Shown one piece after another: positions 39,255-50,301 of a stretch of 64,000 bases of DNA. Position numbers and translations under genes: made by a program. Below the pieces are notes generated by a model that had not been told where the DNA came from, made no database searches, and saw only the letters and a program-made list of their open reading frames with translations. Positions within the stretch are counted from its first letter, which is position 1; each line of letters opens with the position of its first letter. The DNA is from Aeromonas piscicola (GTDB taxonomy: Bacteria > Pseudomonadota > Gammaproteobacteria > Enterobacterales > Aeromonadaceae), in NCBI RefSeq assembly GCF_000820005.1, contig NZ_CDBL01000032.1, forward strand, positions 62,752-126,751. Direction: 5' to 3'.

Positions 39255-41045
39255 ATGCAATTGAAGGATTCTCTGACCAACCTAGCCCCCCTCTCTGATG
39301 AACAACAACGTCAGCTGAACCAGGCGCTCTCGACCCTCAATACCCAGCAACTGGTCTGGGTGAGCGGCTATCTCTACGGTCTCTCCCAATCCGGCAGCCA
39401 GCCTGCTGCGGCCAGCGGTGCGCTGGCGGCGCCCGGCGGCAGCCTGACCATTCTCTACGGATCCCAGACCGGCAACGCCAAGGGCGTGGCCAGTGCCATC
39501 AAGGCGCAGGCCGAGGCACGCGGCCTGCCGGTGACCCTCACCTCCATGGCGGACTACAAACCCAAGCAACTCAAGAAAGAGACCCATCTGCTGGTGGTAG
39601 TGAGCACTTACGGGGAGGGTGAACCACCGGAGAGCGCGGTCGATCTGTTCGAGCAGCTCAAGAAGGGCAAGGTCGGCAAACTCGAGGGGCTCAAGTTCGC
39701 CGTGCTGGGGCTGGGTGACAGCTCCTACGAATTTTTCTGCCAGACAGGTCAGGACTTTGACAGCCTGCTGACCAAGGCGGGCGCCGATCGCATTCATGAG
39801 CTTGCCAGCCTGGATGTGGACTATCAGGATGCAGCCAAGGCCTGGGGCGAGCAGGCGGTCAATGCCATTGCCGCCACGCTTTCTGCCGGGGTTGCCACCA
39901 GCAGCGTGGCGGGGGCAGTGCAAGCGGCTGTCGGTCACAGCCAGTACGACAAGGCAAATCCCTTCCCGGCCCGCCTGTCGGTGAATCAGAAGATCACCGG
40001 CCGCGATTCCACCAAGGATATCCGCCATATCGAGATCAGCCTGGAGGCGTCCGGCATCACCTATCAGCCGGGGGACGCCCTCGGGGTCTGGTTCGACAAC
40101 GACGCCGATCTGGTCGGCGAAGTGCTGGCCCTGGCCGGGCTGAGCGGTGACGAGGCGACCGCCCATGGCAGCCTGCGCGAGGTGCTCACCCGCAATCTGG
40201 AACTGACCCGGTTGCACGGCGGCTTTATCACGGGATTGGCAGAGATCTCGGGTAGCGCAGCGCTGAAAGACCTGGCCGGTGACAAGGCTCAGGTCAATGC
40301 CCTGGTCGCCTCTGCCCAGGTGGTGGATGTGCTGAAACGCTTCCCGACCCCCTTGAGCGCAGAACAGCTGGTCGGCCTGCTGCGCCCCCTCACCCCACGC
40401 CTCTACTCCATCGCCTCCGCCCAGAGCGAAGTGGAAGAAGAGGTGCACCTGACCGTTGGCGTGGTGCGCTACCCGCAAGAAGATGGCACCGTGCGCAGTG
40501 GCGCCGCCTCCTCCTATCTGGCCGACCGGCTGATTGAGGATGCCGAGGTCCGGGTGTTCGTGGAGCACAACGACAACTTCCGCCTGCCAGCCAATCCCGA
40601 TACCCCCGTCATCATGGTGGGACCGGGCACCGGCATCGCCCCCTTCCGCGCCTTTATGCAAGAGCGTGAGGCCCAGGATGCCTCGGGCAAGAACTGGCTC
40701 TTCTTCGGCAACCCCCACTTCACCCAGGACTTCCTCTATCAGCTGGAGTGGCAGCGCTATGTGAAATCGGGCCTGCTGTCGAAGATTTCGCTGGCCTTCA
40801 GCCGGGATCAGGCCAACAAGATTTATGTGCAGGACAGGCTGCGCGAAGCGGGCCTGGAACTCTACCAGTGGCTGGAAGCAGGCGCTCACTTCTATGTCTG
40901 TGGTGACGCCAACAAGATGGCCAAGGATGTGCAGGAGGCCCTGCTGGATGTGATTGCCGAACACGGTCACAAGAGCCGTGAGGAAGCAGAAGAGTATTTG
41001 AGCGAATTGCGTCGTGCCAAACGTTATCAAAGGGATGTCTATTGA
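39255..41045 (+). CDS. cysJ: Sulfite reductase (NADPH) flavoprotein alpha-component
   Basis: A 596-residue FMN/FAD protein that passes electrons from NADPH to CysI. A flavodoxin domain begins near residue 65 ([41 protein letters not shown]). It is followed by the FAD-binding domain ([21 protein letters not shown]) and the NADPH domain ([30 protein letters not shown]). ATG 39255 is used; a GTG one codon earlier is possible. The stop overlaps the cysI start in TGATG, so translation is coupled. Confidence 0.97.
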   Translation: MQLKDSLTNLAPLSDEQQRQLNQALSTLNTQQLVWVSGYLYGLSQSGSQPAAASGALAAPGGSLTILYGSQTGNAKGVASAIKAQAEARGLPVTLTSMADYKPKQLKKETHLLVVVSTYGEGEPPESAVDLFEQLKKGKVGKLEGLKFAVLGLGDSSYEFFCQTGQDFDSLLTKAGADRIHELASLDVDYQDAAKAWGEQAVNAIAATLSAGVATSSVAGAVQAAVGHSQYDKANPFPARLSVNQKITGRDSTKDIRHIEISLEASGITYQPGDALGVWFDNDADLVGEVLALAGLSGDEATAHGSLREVLTRNLELTRLHGGFITGLAEISGSAALKDLAGDKAQVNALVASAQVVDVLKRFPTPLSAEQLVGLLRPLTPRLYSIASAQSEVEEEVHLTVGVVRYPQEDGTVRSGAASSYLADRLIEDAEVRVFVEHNDNFRLPANPDTPVIMVGPGTGIAPFRAFMQEREAQDASGKNWLFFGNPHFTQDFLYQLEWQRYVKSGLLSKISLAFSRDQANKIYVQDRLREAGLELYQWLEAGAHFYVCGDANKMAKDVQEALLDVIAEHGHKSREEAEEYLSELRRAKRYQRDVY

Positions 41046-42757
41046 TGAGCAAACAAGTGATTCCGGGACCGGTAGAAGGACCGCTGGCCGACAACGAGCG
41101 CCTCAAGCGCGAGAGCAACTTCCTGCGCGGCACCATAGCGCAGGATCTGCAGGATCCCCTCACCGGCGGCTTCAACGGCGACAACTTCCAGCTGATCCGC
41201 TTCCACGGCATGTATCAGCAGGATGACCGCGACATACGCCCGGAGCGTACCGCCCAGAAGCTGGAGCCCCTGCACAACGTCATGCTGCGCGCCCGTCTGC
41301 CGGGCGGCATCATCACCCCGGCCCAGTGGCAGGTGATCGACAAGTTCGCCGAGGAGCACAGCCTGTATGGCAGCATCCGCCTCACTACCCGCCAGACCTT
41401 CCAGTTTCACGGGGTATTGAAGCGCGACATCAAGCTGATGCACCAGACCCTCAACAGCACGGGCATAGATTCCATCGCCACCGCTGGCGACGTGAACCGC
41501 AACGTGCTCTGCACCAGCAACCCGGTGGAGTCAGCGCTGCACCAGGAGGCCTACGAATGGGCCAAGCAGATCTCCGAACACCTGCTGCCCAAGACCCGCG
41601 CCTATGTGGAGATCTGGCTGGATGGCGAGAAGCTGGGGGGGGACGAGGAGCCTATCCTGGGCTCCAACTACCTGCCGCGCAAATTCAAGACGACTGTGGT
41701 GATCCCGCCCCACAACGACATAGACGTGCATGCCAACGACCTCAACTTCGTGGCCATTGCCGAGGACGGCAAGCTGGTGGGCTTCAACGTGCTGGTGGGC
41801 GGTGGTCTGGCCATGACCCACGGCGACACCAGCACCTACCCGCGTAAGGCGAGCGACTTTGGCTTTATTCCGCTCTCCCACGTGCTGGACGTGGCGGCCG
41901 CTGTGGTCAGCACCCAGCGCGACTGGGGCAACCGGGTCAACCGCAAGAACGCCAAGACCAAATACACGCTCGAACGGGTCGGTGTCGAGGCATTCAAGGC
42001 TGAGGTGGAGAACCGCGCCGGCATCAAATTTGGCGAGGTGCGCCCCTACGCGTTCACCAGCCGTGGCGATCGCTTCGGCTGGGTCGAAGGGATCGATGGC
42101 AAACACCACCTGACCCTCTTTATCGAGAATGGCCGCCTGCTGGACTTCCCGGGCAAGCCGCTCAAGACCGGCATGCTGGAAATCGCCAAGGTGCATCAGG
42201 GGGATTTTCGCCTGACCGCCAACCAGAACCTCATCATCGCCGGTGTCCCCGTTGGCGAGAAGGCGCGCATCGAAGCACTCGCGCGCCAGTATGGCCTGCT
42301 GGATGACGGCGTGAGCGAGCAACGCAAGCAGTCCATGGCCTGCGTGGCCCTGCCCACCTGCCCGCTGGCGATGGCCGAGGCCGAGCGTATGCTGCCGGCG
42401 TTTGTCACCGACATCGAGGGCTTGCTCACCAAGCACGGGCTGGCGGATGACGCCATCATCTTCCGGGTCACCGGCTGCCCCAACGGCTGCGGCCGCGCCA
42501 TGCTGGCCGAAGTGGGTCTGGTGGGCAAGGCACCGGGCCGCTACAACCTGCATCTGGGTGGCAACCTGGAGGGGACCCGCATCCCGCGCCTCTATCAGGA
42601 GAACATCACTGAGCCGCAGATCCTGGCCGAGCTGGATAGCCTTATCGGCCGCTGGGCCAAGGAGCGCGACGGGAACGAGTGCTTTGGCGACTTCGTGATC
42701 CGCGCAGGGGTAGTGGCCCCCGTCATCGACTCCGCGAGGGATTTCTATGCAGCCTGA
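41045..42757 (+). CDS. cysI: Sulfite reductase (NADPH) hemoprotein beta-component
   Basis: A 570-residue siroheme and 4Fe-4S enzyme that reduces sulfite to sulfide with six electrons. The tandem ferredoxin-like and sulfite-reductase domains are complete. The cluster ligands lie in [16 protein letters not shown] and [14 protein letters not shown], and the Arg/Lys-rich siroheme pocket [12 protein letters not shown] is present. It overlaps cysJ by one base and cysH by 11 bases, a tightly packed cysJIH operon as in enterobacteria. Confidence 0.97.
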   Translation: MSKQVIPGPVEGPLADNERLKRESNFLRGTIAQDLQDPLTGGFNGDNFQLIRFHGMYQQDDRDIRPERTAQKLEPLHNVMLRARLPGGIITPAQWQVIDKFAEEHSLYGSIRLTTRQTFQFHGVLKRDIKLMHQTLNSTGIDSIATAGDVNRNVLCTSNPVESALHQEAYEWAKQISEHLLPKTRAYVEIWLDGEKLGGDEEPILGSNYLPRKFKTTVVIPPHNDIDVHANDLNFVAIAEDGKLVGFNVLVGGGLAMTHGDTSTYPRKASDFGFIPLSHVLDVAAAVVSTQRDWGNRVNRKNAKTKYTLERVGVEAFKAEVENRAGIKFGEVRPYAFTSRGDRFGWVEGIDGKHHLTLFIENGRLLDFPGKPLKTGMLEIAKVHQGDFRLTANQNLIIAGVPVGEKARIEALARQYGLLDDGVSEQRKQSMACVALPTCPLAMAEAERMLPAFVTDIEGLLTKHGLADDAIIFRVTGCPNGCGRAMLAEVGLVGKAPGRYNLHLGGNLEGTRIPRLYQENITEPQILAELDSLIGRWAKERDGNECFGDFVIRAGVVAPVIDSARDFYAA

Positions 42758-43577
42758 ACTGACTGATGGCGGGCGGCTGACACTGACCGCCGATGGCAGG
42801 CTCGACCTCTCCGCCCTGCTCTCCCTGAGCCGGGACGAGCAGAGCGAGGCGCTGGCGCCCCTCAACCGGGCGCTTGACGCCATGAGCGCCCCCGAGCGGG
42901 TGCACTGGGCGCTGGCGAAGCTGCCGGGGGAGCATGTGCTCTCCTCCAGTTTCGGCATCCAGGCCGCACTGATGTTGCACCTGGTGAGCCACGAACGCAG
43001 TGATGTGCCCGTGGTGTTGACCGATACCGGTTATCTCTTCCCCGAGACCTACCGCTTTATCGATGAGCTGACCGAGCGCCTCACGCTCAATCTGAAGATA
43101 TACAGGGCCGAGTTGTCACCGGCCTGGCAGGAGGCGCGATTTGGTCTCTTGTGGGAGCAGGGAGTCGAGGGGATCACCCGCTACAACCAGCTCAACAAGG
43201 TGGAGCCCATGGATCGCGCTCTGAACGAGCTGGGCGCCCAGACCTGGTTCTCCGGCCTGCGCCGGGAGCAGTCAGGCAGCCGGGGCGCGCTGCCGGTACT
43301 GGCCATCCAGCGCGGCCGCTTCAAGTTCCTGCCGGTGATCGACTGGAGCAACAAGGATGTCTTCTACTACTTCAAGGAGTTCGATCTCCCCTACCACCCG
43401 CTGTGGGAGCAGGGTTACCTCTCGGTCGGCGATGTGCACACCACCACCAAGTGGGAGCCGGGCATGAGCGAGGAGCAGACCCGTTTCTTCGGCCTCAAGC
43501 GCGAGTGCGGCCTGCACGAGGAGAGTGGCAAGGAGAGTGCCCAGGAAAGTGGCGAGCAGAGCGGCTCCGGCATCTGA
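42747..43577 (+). CDS. cysH: Phosphoadenosine phosphosulfate (PAPS) reductase
   Basis: A 276-residue thioredoxin-dependent enzyme that reduces PAPS to sulfite. It shows the PP-loop-like [14 protein letters not shown], the [14 protein letters not shown] segment, [13 protein letters not shown] and the catalytic KRECGLHE. There is no extra Cys-pair iron-sulfur site, so it belongs to the PAPS rather than the APS type. The last 19 residues are a low-complexity ESG/SAQ tail ([18 protein letters not shown]) beyond the usual end of the enzyme. Confidence 0.96.
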   Translation: MQPELTDGGRLTLTADGRLDLSALLSLSRDEQSEALAPLNRALDAMSAPERVHWALAKLPGEHVLSSSFGIQAALMLHLVSHERSDVPVVLTDTGYLFPETYRFIDELTERLTLNLKIYRAELSPAWQEARFGLLWEQGVEGITRYNQLNKVEPMDRALNELGAQTWFSGLRREQSGSRGALPVLAIQRGRFKFLPVIDWSNKDVFYYFKEFDLPYHPLWEQGYLSVGDVHTTTKWEPGMSEEQTRFFGLKRECGLHEESGKESAQESGEQSGSGI

Positions 43578-43602
43578 GCCCGCTGGCAAGGCAGGCTCCT
43601 GA

Positions 43603-43642
43603 CAATAAAAAACGCCCGGCACTTGCCGGGCGTTTTTTATTG
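43603..43642. terminator. Bidirectional terminator shared by cysJIH and proVWX
   Basis: An 18-bp perfect stem, CAATAAAAAACGCCCGGC with GCCGGGCGTTTTTTATTG, closed by ACTT. It serves both converging operons. Confidence 0.95.
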
Positions 43643-43703
43643 CTGAGGTGCAGCAGCTCACGTGCGCAGGGAATAGGGCCCTGCACGCCGCCACGCCATC
43701 CGC

Positions 43704-44705
43704 TTATTGCACGGCAGCGCGCGCCTGGGTCAACCAGTCATTGATCAGGGCATCATGCCCCTTGAGCCAGGCCATCACATGGCGCTCTACATCCGCCTGG
43801 GTGTTTTGACCCTTGTTCATGAGCCCGTTCTGGATATTGATGTCATTAAGGGGCAGCTTGACGATGCTAAACAACTTGGCCGCCGCCGGATTGGCTTCGG
43901 CGAACGCCTTGTTGGCCACTATGTGCATGGTATTCACGGTAAAGCCGTAATCTTTGCCGTTGGGCAGGCGGGTCTGCACTGCATCCTTGGCATTGGCAGG
44001 CACTTCCAGCCACACCACGTCCCGTCCCGGCACCAGCTCGCTGCTCAGCCAGTAGGGGGTCCAGGTGTAGTAGAGCACCGGCTTGCCACTCTGGTAACGG
44101 GCCCGGGTGTCGGCGATCAGGGCCGCGTAGTTGCCCTGCTTGTGAGTGACGGTCGGGGTCAAACCAAACGCATCCAGATGATGATTGATGGCCTCTTCAC
44201 AGCCCCAACCCGGGTTGCAGCCCACCAGATCCGCCTTGCCGTCGCCATCGCCGTCAAACAGCGCCGCCAGCTTGGGATCCTTGAGCTGTCCCAGATTGGT
44301 GATGCCGTACTGGGTTGCCGTCTTCTTGTCGATGAGGTAACCCTGGGCGGCGCCCGATACATAGGTGCCCTGGCGGAAGAACACCTTGTCGCCGCCAGCC
44401 TGTTCGTACTTGTTGTCTTGCAACGGGATCCAGTTAAAGGCCAGGAAGGTGCCGTCGCCTTGTGCCACCGAGGCGTAGGCCACGTTGTAGTCCACCTCCT
44501 GCACAGGCTGGACGTCATAGCCCAGGCGGCCCATCAGCTTGCTGACCAGCAGGGTCTGGAAGGTCTCTTCCGGCAGGGAGCTCTGCAAGGGTTGAACGCG
44601 GATCCCCTCCCCCGGTAATTCAGCGCTGGCCACGGCGACAGAACTCAGTAACAGGGAGTTCAGCAACAGTGTGCTCAGGGTCAGTGTCCTGGTAATGGGT
44701 TTCAT
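43704..44705 (-). CDS. proX: Glycine betaine/proline-betaine periplasmic binding protein
   Basis: A 333-residue periplasmic substrate-binding protein of the ProU ABC importer. A signal peptide (about residues 1-28, ending VAVASA) precedes the mature protein, which starts near [13 protein letters not shown]. Tryptophan-rich segments [31 protein letters not shown] (in part) and [15 protein letters not shown] fit the betaine-binding aromatic cage. It is the last gene of the operon; the proW stop overlaps its start by four bases. Confidence 0.95.
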   Translation of the reverse strand: MKPITRTLTLSTLLLNSLLLSSVAVASAELPGEGIRVQPLQSSLPEETFQTLLVSKLMGRLGYDVQPVQEVDYNVAYASVAQGDGTFLAFNWIPLQDNKYEQAGGDKVFFRQGTYVSGAAQGYLIDKKTATQYGITNLGQLKDPKLAALFDGDGDGKADLVGCNPGWGCEEAINHHLDAFGLTPTVTHKQGNYAALIADTRARYQSGKPVLYYTWTPYWLSSELVPGRDVVWLEVPANAKDAVQTRLPNGKDYGFTVNTMHIVANKAFAEANPAAAKLFSIVKLPLNDINIQNGLMNKGQNTQADVERHVMAWLKGHDALINDWLTQARAAVQ

Positions 44706-45853
44706 GCGTTTACTCCTTTGTAATCAATAGATTTGCTACGGCCACGCAAGCGCATCAGCAGGGCCACGGGACCATGTTGATACCAGCGGCCTGTGTGGCT
44801 GCGATCCCGCTGCCCCATTGCCTGGGTCAGACGGTCGAGCACTATGGCCAGCAGCACTATGCCAAGGCCACCGATGGAGGCGAGCCCCATGTCGAGGCGA
44901 CCTATGCCGCGCAACACCATCTGGCCCAGACCACCGACCGCTATCATGGAGGCGATCACTACCATGGAGAGTGCCAGCATCAGGGTCTGATTGACCCCGG
45001 CCATGATGGTGGGCATGGCCAGTGGTAGTTGTACCTTGAACAGCAACTGGGAGGGGCTGGCGCCAAACGAGTGGGCCGCCTCCACCAGATCTTCAGGCAC
45101 TTGCCTGATCCCCAGCATGGTCAGCCGGATCATGGGTGGCAGGGCGAAGATGACGGTCACCACCACGCCGGGCACGTTGCCGATACCGAACAACATGACG
45201 ATGGGAATGAGGTAGACGAAAGCCGGTGTGGTCTGCATGGCATCCAGCAGCGGTCGGGTCCAGGTAGACAACCGCTCGCTACGGGCCAGCAGAATGCCGA
45301 CTGGCAAGCCAATCAGGATGCAGAAGAAGAGCGAGGTCAGCACCAGCGACAGGGTCACCATGGCATCGGACCAGGCACCTATGAGCCCGATCCCGACGAG
45401 AGAGAGCAGGGTGCCAAGGGCCATGCGACCATTGACCATCTGCCAGGCGATCAGGGCCATCATCCCCATCATCAGGGTGGATGGCACTGTCTGCAGCAGA
45501 TGGGTCATGGCGTTGAGAGTGACCTCTACCGGTGCCCGGATCAGCTGAAACACAGGACGCAGGTTCTCGACCAGCCAGCCGATACCGCTCTCCACCCAGA
45601 CATCCAGCGGCACCAGCGCCTGCTGGAAGGGATCCAGCCAGTCGACTGCCGCAGAGGTATCCGTCGCTTCAATCTGGTTCTGCCAGTCAGCGGCTTCAGT
45701 CTCTGTGCTGCCCCAGGGATCCGTGGCAACAGTCGCGGAGGCAGAGGCACCCCAGGGGTCGGCCTGCGCCTCATCGGCCCGGACGGGGGCACTCGCCAGC
45801 AGCAAGAGTGCCAGCAAGCCGGTCAGCAGACGATGAAAGGATTTGATATTCAT
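44702..45853 (-). CDS. proW: Glycine betaine/proline-betaine ABC transporter permease
   Basis: A 383-residue membrane subunit of ProU. The core with about seven helices carries the EAA-type loop [21 protein letters not shown]. As in Escherichia coli ProW, a long hydrophilic N-terminal segment precedes it, here with two DPWG motifs. In addition the extreme N-terminus ([26 protein letters not shown] in part) looks like a signal peptide, which the Escherichia coli protein lacks, so the tail is probably exported and processed or anchored. It overlaps proV and proX by four bases each. Confidence 0.94.
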   Translation of the reverse strand: MNIKSFHRLLTGLLALLLLASAPVRADEAQADPWGASASATVATDPWGSTETEAADWQNQIEATDTSAAVDWLDPFQQALVPLDVWVESGIGWLVENLRPVFQLIRAPVEVTLNAMTHLLQTVPSTLMMGMMALIAWQMVNGRMALGTLLSLVGIGLIGAWSDAMVTLSLVLTSLFFCILIGLPVGILLARSERLSTWTRPLLDAMQTTPAFVYLIPIVMLFGIGNVPGVVVTVIFALPPMIRLTMLGIRQVPEDLVEAAHSFGASPSQLLFKVQLPLAMPTIMAGVNQTLMLALSMVVIASMIAVGGLGQMVLRGIGRLDMGLASIGGLGIVLLAIVLDRLTQAMGQRDRSHTGRWYQHGPVALLMRLRGRSKSIDYKGVNA

Positions 45854-47046
45854 ACCGGGGTACTCCTGTCCAGGGTGTTCAGCAAGTTGGCTTTGGAGAT
45901 AAGGCCCAGGTAGGTGCCATCTTCCTCGACCACGGGCACCTGACAGGGCGCTGAGGCCACCTGACTGATGAGTTCATTGAGCGAGGTGTCGCCCAGGATG
46001 GGCTGGATATCGGCCAGCAAGGCCTGCTCCAGGCTTCCTTTGTTTTTCACCGCCTGACCGAGCGACTCGACCGAGACGACCCCGAGGAAGCGACGACTGC
46101 GATCCACCACGTAACCGAACTCCCGCTCCTGATCCTTGAGCTGACGCAGGGCGTTGCCCGGCCCATCCGTGGTGTGCTTCTTGATAAGCGGCATCTGCTT
46201 GCGGCTGACGATATCGCGGGCACTGAACACATTGGCCAGATCCACGCCGCGAAAGAAGGCACGCACATAATCGTTGGCCGGTTGGCTCAGGATCTCGTCG
46301 GGGGTCCCGACCTGGATCACCTGACCATCCTGCATGATGGCGATGCGATCACCGATACGCATCGCTTCATCCAGATCGTGGGAGATAAAGACGATGGTGC
46401 GCTGATGGCTGGCCTGCAGCTTGAGCAGCTCATCCTGCATCTCGGTGCGGATCAACGGATCCAGCGCGGAGAAAGCCTCATCCATCAGCAGGATATCGGG
46501 GTCATTGGCCAGTGCGCGGGCCAGACCGACCCTTTGCTTCATGCCACCGGAGAGGGCATCGGGGAAGGAGTCCACCCACTGGCCCAGACCCACCTGATTG
46601 AGTGCCTGGCGGGCACTTTCCTGACGTTCGAGAAGCGGTACACCGGCCAGCGCCAGACCAAAGGCGGCATTTTCCAGCACGCTCAGATGGGGCATGAGGG
46701 CGAAAGATTGGAACACCATGCTGATCTTCTTGCGCCTTACCTGACGCAGCTCGCTGTCCGAGATGGCGGCGATGTCCTCACCGTCGATCAATACCTGACC
46801 ACGGGTCGGCTCGATAAGGCGGTTGAAGAGACGCACCAGGGTGGATTTGCCCGAACCGGACAAGCCCATTACCACGAAGATTTCTCCCTCGTGGATGGCG
46901 AGATCCACCCCATGCACACCCAGGGTTTGGCCCGTCTTTTTCAAAATGCTGGCACGGTCGTGCCCTTTCTCCAGCAATTTGAAGACTTTCTCCGGCTGTT
47001 CTCCGAAGATTTTATAGAGTGATTTGACTTCGAGTTTGACTGTCAT
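45850..47046 (-). CDS. proV: Glycine betaine/proline-betaine ABC transporter ATPase
   Basis: A 398-residue cytoplasmic ATPase of ProU. Walker [10 protein letters not shown], signature LSGGMKQRV and Walker [14 protein letters not shown] are intact, and the N-terminal [18 protein letters not shown] is typical of ProV. The C-terminal 120 residues form tandem CBS domains (ending [16 protein letters not shown]), the usual osmotic or ionic-strength regulatory module. AGGACAGT precedes the start. The upstream region is long and very A/T-rich, as expected for an osmotically controlled, H-NS-sensitive promoter. Confidence 0.96.
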   Translation of the reverse strand: MTVKLEVKSLYKIFGEQPEKVFKLLEKGHDRASILKKTGQTLGVHGVDLAIHEGEIFVVMGLSGSGKSTLVRLFNRLIEPTRGQVLIDGEDIAAISDSELRQVRRKKISMVFQSFALMPHLSVLENAAFGLALAGVPLLERQESARQALNQVGLGQWVDSFPDALSGGMKQRVGLARALANDPDILLMDEAFSALDPLIRTEMQDELLKLQASHQRTIVFISHDLDEAMRIGDRIAIMQDGQVIQVGTPDEILSQPANDYVRAFFRGVDLANVFSARDIVSRKQMPLIKKHTTDGPGNALRQLKDQEREFGYVVDRSRRFLGVVSVESLGQAVKNKGSLEQALLADIQPILGDTSLNELISQVASAPCQVPVVEEDGTYLGLISKANLLNTLDRSTPV

Positions 47047-47476
47047 ACTGTCCTATTTTTATTGTCGGCATCTTGGTAATTAACCTGCCGAACGCCAACC
47101 AATTATTTACTACACTAAGCAATTTTTGATAAAAACGAAAGAACCATAGGAGTCCACACAAAACAATGAAAACATAACAAATTGATTTTATTCATTTATT
47201 TTTGGCAATAAAAACCAATAAATCGACAAGCATGACCCATGCCAGCATGATTATTTTATTAGATAACTAATCACATTGGTGTTTTGACAGGCGAATCGGA
47301 GGGGGCAACCAGGCAGATCGGGGGGATGCCGCCAGGCAGGATCCCGAACAGGCAGCAGGGCATGAAAAATCCTTACAGTCCTAATGATATGTAGGCAAAA
47401 AACGAGGGTATATAGGAGGGGGGGTTGAACGCAGCAATGGTAAAGGCCTTGCCTGCCGGACAGCCCTTTGTTGCAA
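47047..47476. promoter_or_regulatory. A/T-rich upstream region of proVWX
   Basis: About 430 bp without a gene. The first 220 bp (47050-47270) are markedly richer in A/T than the rest of the window, with runs of A and TTTATT. This is consistent with an osmoregulated proU promoter region and H-NS-type binding; no specific operator can be named. The remainder (47290-47470) has normal composition and no supported feature. Confidence 0.45.
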
Positions 47477-47509
47477 GAAAAAAGCCCCCTGTGCAGCACA
47501 AGGGGCTTT
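47477..47509 (-). terminator. Intrinsic terminator of folA
   Basis: AAAGCCCCCTGTG (47481-47493) and CACAAGGGGCTTT (47497-47509) form a long stem with a CAG turn and one C-A mismatch; the minus strand continues in T. Confidence 0.88.
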
Positions 47510-47535
47510 CGGCTTCAACGGTTATTCAATGTGGT

Positions 47536-48030
47536 TCAGCGCCGCTGCCAGGTTTCGAAGCAATAGGGGTGAGGATTCTGCTCGTCGGGCTCATGGGGTT
47601 CGCGCTCAACGCAATGCCACTCGCCCTCCTCGAAGGCGGGGAAGCGGGTATCCCCGGCCACCGCCAGATCGATTCTGGTCAGATAGAGGCTGTCGGCCTG
47701 TGGCAGCAGCTGGCCATAGAGATGACCACCGCCGATCACCATCAGCTCGTCCACATTTCCGGCGCTTGCCAGCAGCGCCAACGCGGCCTCGACAGAATCG
47801 ACTACCTCCACCCCGTCGGCCTGGTAATCGGGGTTGCGGCTGATCACCAGATTGCGCCGCCCTGGCAGCGGCCGACCAATGGATTCGAAGGTCTTGCGCC
47901 CCATCAACACCGGCTTGCCCAGCGTCACCCGCTTGAAGTGGGCCAGATCCGCCGGCAGGTGCCAAGGCATCTGGTTATCCAGGCCTATCACGCGATCGTG
48001 CGCCATGGCGGCAATCATGGAAATCTTCAT
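47536..48030 (-). CDS. folA: Dihydrofolate reductase
   Basis: A 164-residue cytoplasmic enzyme reducing dihydrofolate to tetrahydrofolate with NADPH. It begins [20 protein letters not shown] and has the loop [13 protein letters not shown] with the catalytic Asp, [21 protein letters not shown] for NADPH and [13 protein letters not shown]. It lies just beyond the yjjB gene on the same strand (24 bp), so it may share a transcript; its own terminator follows. Confidence 0.97.
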   Translation of the reverse strand: MKISMIAAMAHDRVIGLDNQMPWHLPADLAHFKRVTLGKPVLMGRKTFESIGRPLPGRRNLVISRNPDYQADGVEVVDSVEAALALLASAGNVDELMVIGGGHLYGQLLPQADSLYLTRIDLAVAGDTRFPAFEEGEWHCVEREPHEPDEQNPHPYCFETWQRR

Positions 48031-48054
48031 GGGGTCAGCCTCTCACACCGTCTA

Positions 48055-48522
48055 TCAAATAATGGGCCGGTTACGGTACACGACCAGGGAGGGGATCGCC
48101 AAACCGAAACTGAGGGCCCCCACGATGAACAGTGCCTTGAGGCCGTTCTCCACCGCACTCTGGATAAGGTCCATGGTCACCCCGGAGATGTTGAGCTCCA
48201 CCACGGCGATCATCGCCTTGAACGCATAGCTGCCCGGGATCATGGGGATGATGGAGGCGACGCTGAACACAGGGCGCGGCGCCAGCAGCCGACGGGACCA
48301 GTAGACACAGACAAAACCGACCGTGGTCGCCGCCGCCAGGGTGGCCCACTCGATGGGCATGCCGTAATGAATGAGCAGGGTGCGCAGGCTATGGGCCAGG
48401 GCGCCGCCCATGGCGCAGTACTTCAACATGCGTGGCGGCACGTTGAACAGCATGGCAAACCCTACCGCCGGAATGGAGGACCAGAAGGCATCCTTGGCCA
48501 GCAACCAGACAAGATCCATCAT
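48055..48522 (-). CDS. yjjB: YjjB-type half of a threonine/serine-exporter-family transporter
   Basis: A 155-residue protein with four to five helices (DUF3815/ThrE_2). It starts MMDLVWLLAKDAFWSSIPA and contains SVASIIPMIPGSYAFKAM, the conserved PxxPG turn of the family. ATG 48522 overlaps the yjjP stop (ATGA), so the two are coupled. In Escherichia coli YjjP and YjjB together export succinate; in corynebacteria the fused ThrE exports threonine. The substrate here is not determined. Confidence 0.9.
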   Translation of the reverse strand: MMDLVWLLAKDAFWSSIPAVGFAMLFNVPPRMLKYCAMGGALAHSLRTLLIHYGMPIEWATLAAATTVGFVCVYWSRRLLAPRPVFSVASIIPMIPGSYAFKAMIAVVELNISGVTMDLIQSAVENGLKALFIVGALSFGLAIPSLVVYRNRPII

Positions 48523-49316
48523 ACCTTCCACCCCCAGATACCAGTGACCGACATGGCCAGAATGATACCAATAGCGGCGCTGATGGTGAGCAGGGTTGCC
48601 GTACCCCAGCGCGCCAGCCCCATGTTGAAGTAACCCTTCACCATGTCGGAGACCGCATTGATGAGCGGGAAGCCCGGCACCAGCAAGAGCACGCTGGCAG
48701 CCATGGCGAGATAGGGCTGGGCGCCCCAGTTGAAGAAGGTGGCACTGGAGGAGAGCAGGGTGGCGATGAAACCGGTTGCGGCAAAGTTGATGAGCGGGCT
48801 GTGGTGGTGGCGAGCGATCAGCTGGCGCACTCGCATCGCCACGGCGGAGGAGAGGCAGGTCACCAGGAAGATGGGCCAGTCACCGCCGAACAGCAGACTG
48901 AAGGCGCCGCAGGAGAGGCCCACCATGGGCACCACCAGCCAGGGGTGGTAATGAAACGGCACTATGCCGTCGAGCCGCTGACGCACCTCGCGCGCACCGA
49001 TCAGCTCCTTCTCCGCCATGATGCAGATGCGCTGGATCTCGCACACCACCTGCATGTTGATGCCGTGCTCCCGCACCCGGCGGGTGGTAGTGACGCAACT
49101 GCCCTGATAGAGGCTGGTGAGCACTATGGCGCTGGAGGAGATGGCCATCTCGACGCTCTCCAGCCCCAGCGCCATGCCGAGCCGGATCGTGGTCTGCTCT
49201 ATGATGCGACTCTCGGCTCCGAACTGGGCCAGCATCTGGCCCACCTTGACGATGATACGGGTGATCTCTGTCTGCTGCTCCCGCGACAGCACCCGTCTTG
49301 GTGTGATACTTCTCAT
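48519..49316 (-). CDS. yjjP: YjjP-type half of a threonine/serine-exporter-family transporter
   Basis: A 265-residue membrane protein (DUF1212/ThrE_1). A cytoplasmic N-terminal domain (residues 1-110, with GQMLAQFGAESRIIEQTT) precedes about five helices with LLVPGFPLINAVSDMVKGYF. GAAGGG before ATG 49316 supports the start. It forms an operon with yjjB by a four-base overlap, and the two proteins are expected to assemble into one exporter. Confidence 0.92.
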   Translation of the reverse strand: MRSITPRRVLSREQQTEITRIIVKVGQMLAQFGAESRIIEQTTIRLGMALGLESVEMAISSSAIVLTSLYQGSCVTTTRRVREHGINMQVVCEIQRICIMAEKELIGAREVRQRLDGIVPFHYHPWLVVPMVGLSCGAFSLLFGGDWPIFLVTCLSSAVAMRVRQLIARHHHSPLINFAATGFIATLLSSSATFFNWGAQPYLAMAASVLLLVPGFPLINAVSDMVKGYFNMGLARWGTATLLTISAAIGIILAMSVTGIWGWKV

Positions 49317-49549
49317 AATCCCTTCGAGTCGTAGCAAAATTAAAGTATCGCCATATTAGCCTAACTGTCGGCGCCATACATCCACACCGATCACGGCAAT
49401 AATCAATTTTCAATAAAACAGTGAACGCCACGAAAATACATCAAATATATTACAAATCACCCCAGATAAATTAACGTCAGCAAGCGGGCCTCACCCGATG
49501 AAGAATATACAATGCGGGATAATATTCAGCCATTCCATCAAGGGGATAT

Positions 49550-49891
49550 TTATTTCTTCTTGTGATAATAATCGAATAAAGAAACCACATTATTTTCTCT
49601 GTAGATGGGGGCTTGGTCGGCATAGAGATTGACATTAAGCTGGATCATCTCGCTGCGCATGGAATAAAAGGAATCGTGCATCATGGCCGCAATACGAATA
49701 CAGCTATCCATATTATTCTTGGCCAATTGACGCTGACAGTCGATACGAAACTGCAGGCCGCGCAATCGCTGCTGCTGCTCCGGACGGACCCGGTCGATCA
49801 ACCCCTCTATTTGCTGGCGCAGCAACTCGTCGAGCCGCTCCGGCTCCGCCACCGCCAGTCGCCTCAAGGTATCAAAATCAGGCAACTCCAT
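49550..49891 (-). CDS. DUF3135 family protein
   Basis: A 113-residue soluble, helical protein beginning MELPDFDTLRRLAVAEPERL and ending FDYYHKKK, matching the uncharacterised DUF3135 family of gammaproteobacteria. ATG 49891 is used because GGGAGG stands right before it; the frame extends further upstream without a ribosome site. It has no catalytic motif. It is divergent from mogA. Confidence 0.82.
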   Translation of the reverse strand: MELPDFDTLRRLAVAEPERLDELLRQQIEGLIDRVRPEQQQRLRGLQFRIDCQRQLAKNNMDSCIRIAAMMHDSFYSMRSEMIQLNVNLYADQAPIYRENNVVSLFDYYHKKK

Positions 49892-50301
49892 ATGCCCTCC
49901 CGCGGCCAGCCGCTGCATGGTGATACTCAAACAACAACGATCAGTACAGCATTCAACCAACCGTATAATGAGTTATATAAGACGATTGCCCTCCAGGTTC
50001 AATCCATACCACGGCCTTTCGAGGCTGACTGCGCCAAAAAATGACCGCTGCTCGGTGGATTATTTTCTTATTCGTTATGGATCAACCAATTAATCATCAA
50101 TATGGCTGCTGCATTCGTTTATACATTTTTAGGACGACAATACCCAAGCCTTATGTCTTATTGAAAGGGAGTCGGCACGACTGTTTGTCATTCGACACTC
50201 AATGTTGTGTCCCAGCCTCGCCAACGCCTGACCTCATTTAACATATCTCACTGATTATGTTATTTTATTTGCCACTTATTCCAGGCAACCAAGAGCAGAC
50301 C
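49892..50301. promoter_or_regulatory. Divergent intergenic region between the DUF3135 gene and mogA
   Basis: About 410 bp, A/T-rich after 49960. An open frame at 50041-50241 lacks a ribosome site and protein-like sequence. A/T-rich sequence near 50240-50280 (TTATGTTATTTTATTTG) may hold the mogA promoter. No riboswitch or operator is recognised. Confidence 0.35.

Noticed and set aside
50041-50241. 66-codon plus-strand frame before mogA
   Set aside because: A/T-rich intergenic DNA, no ribosome site and no protein-like features.
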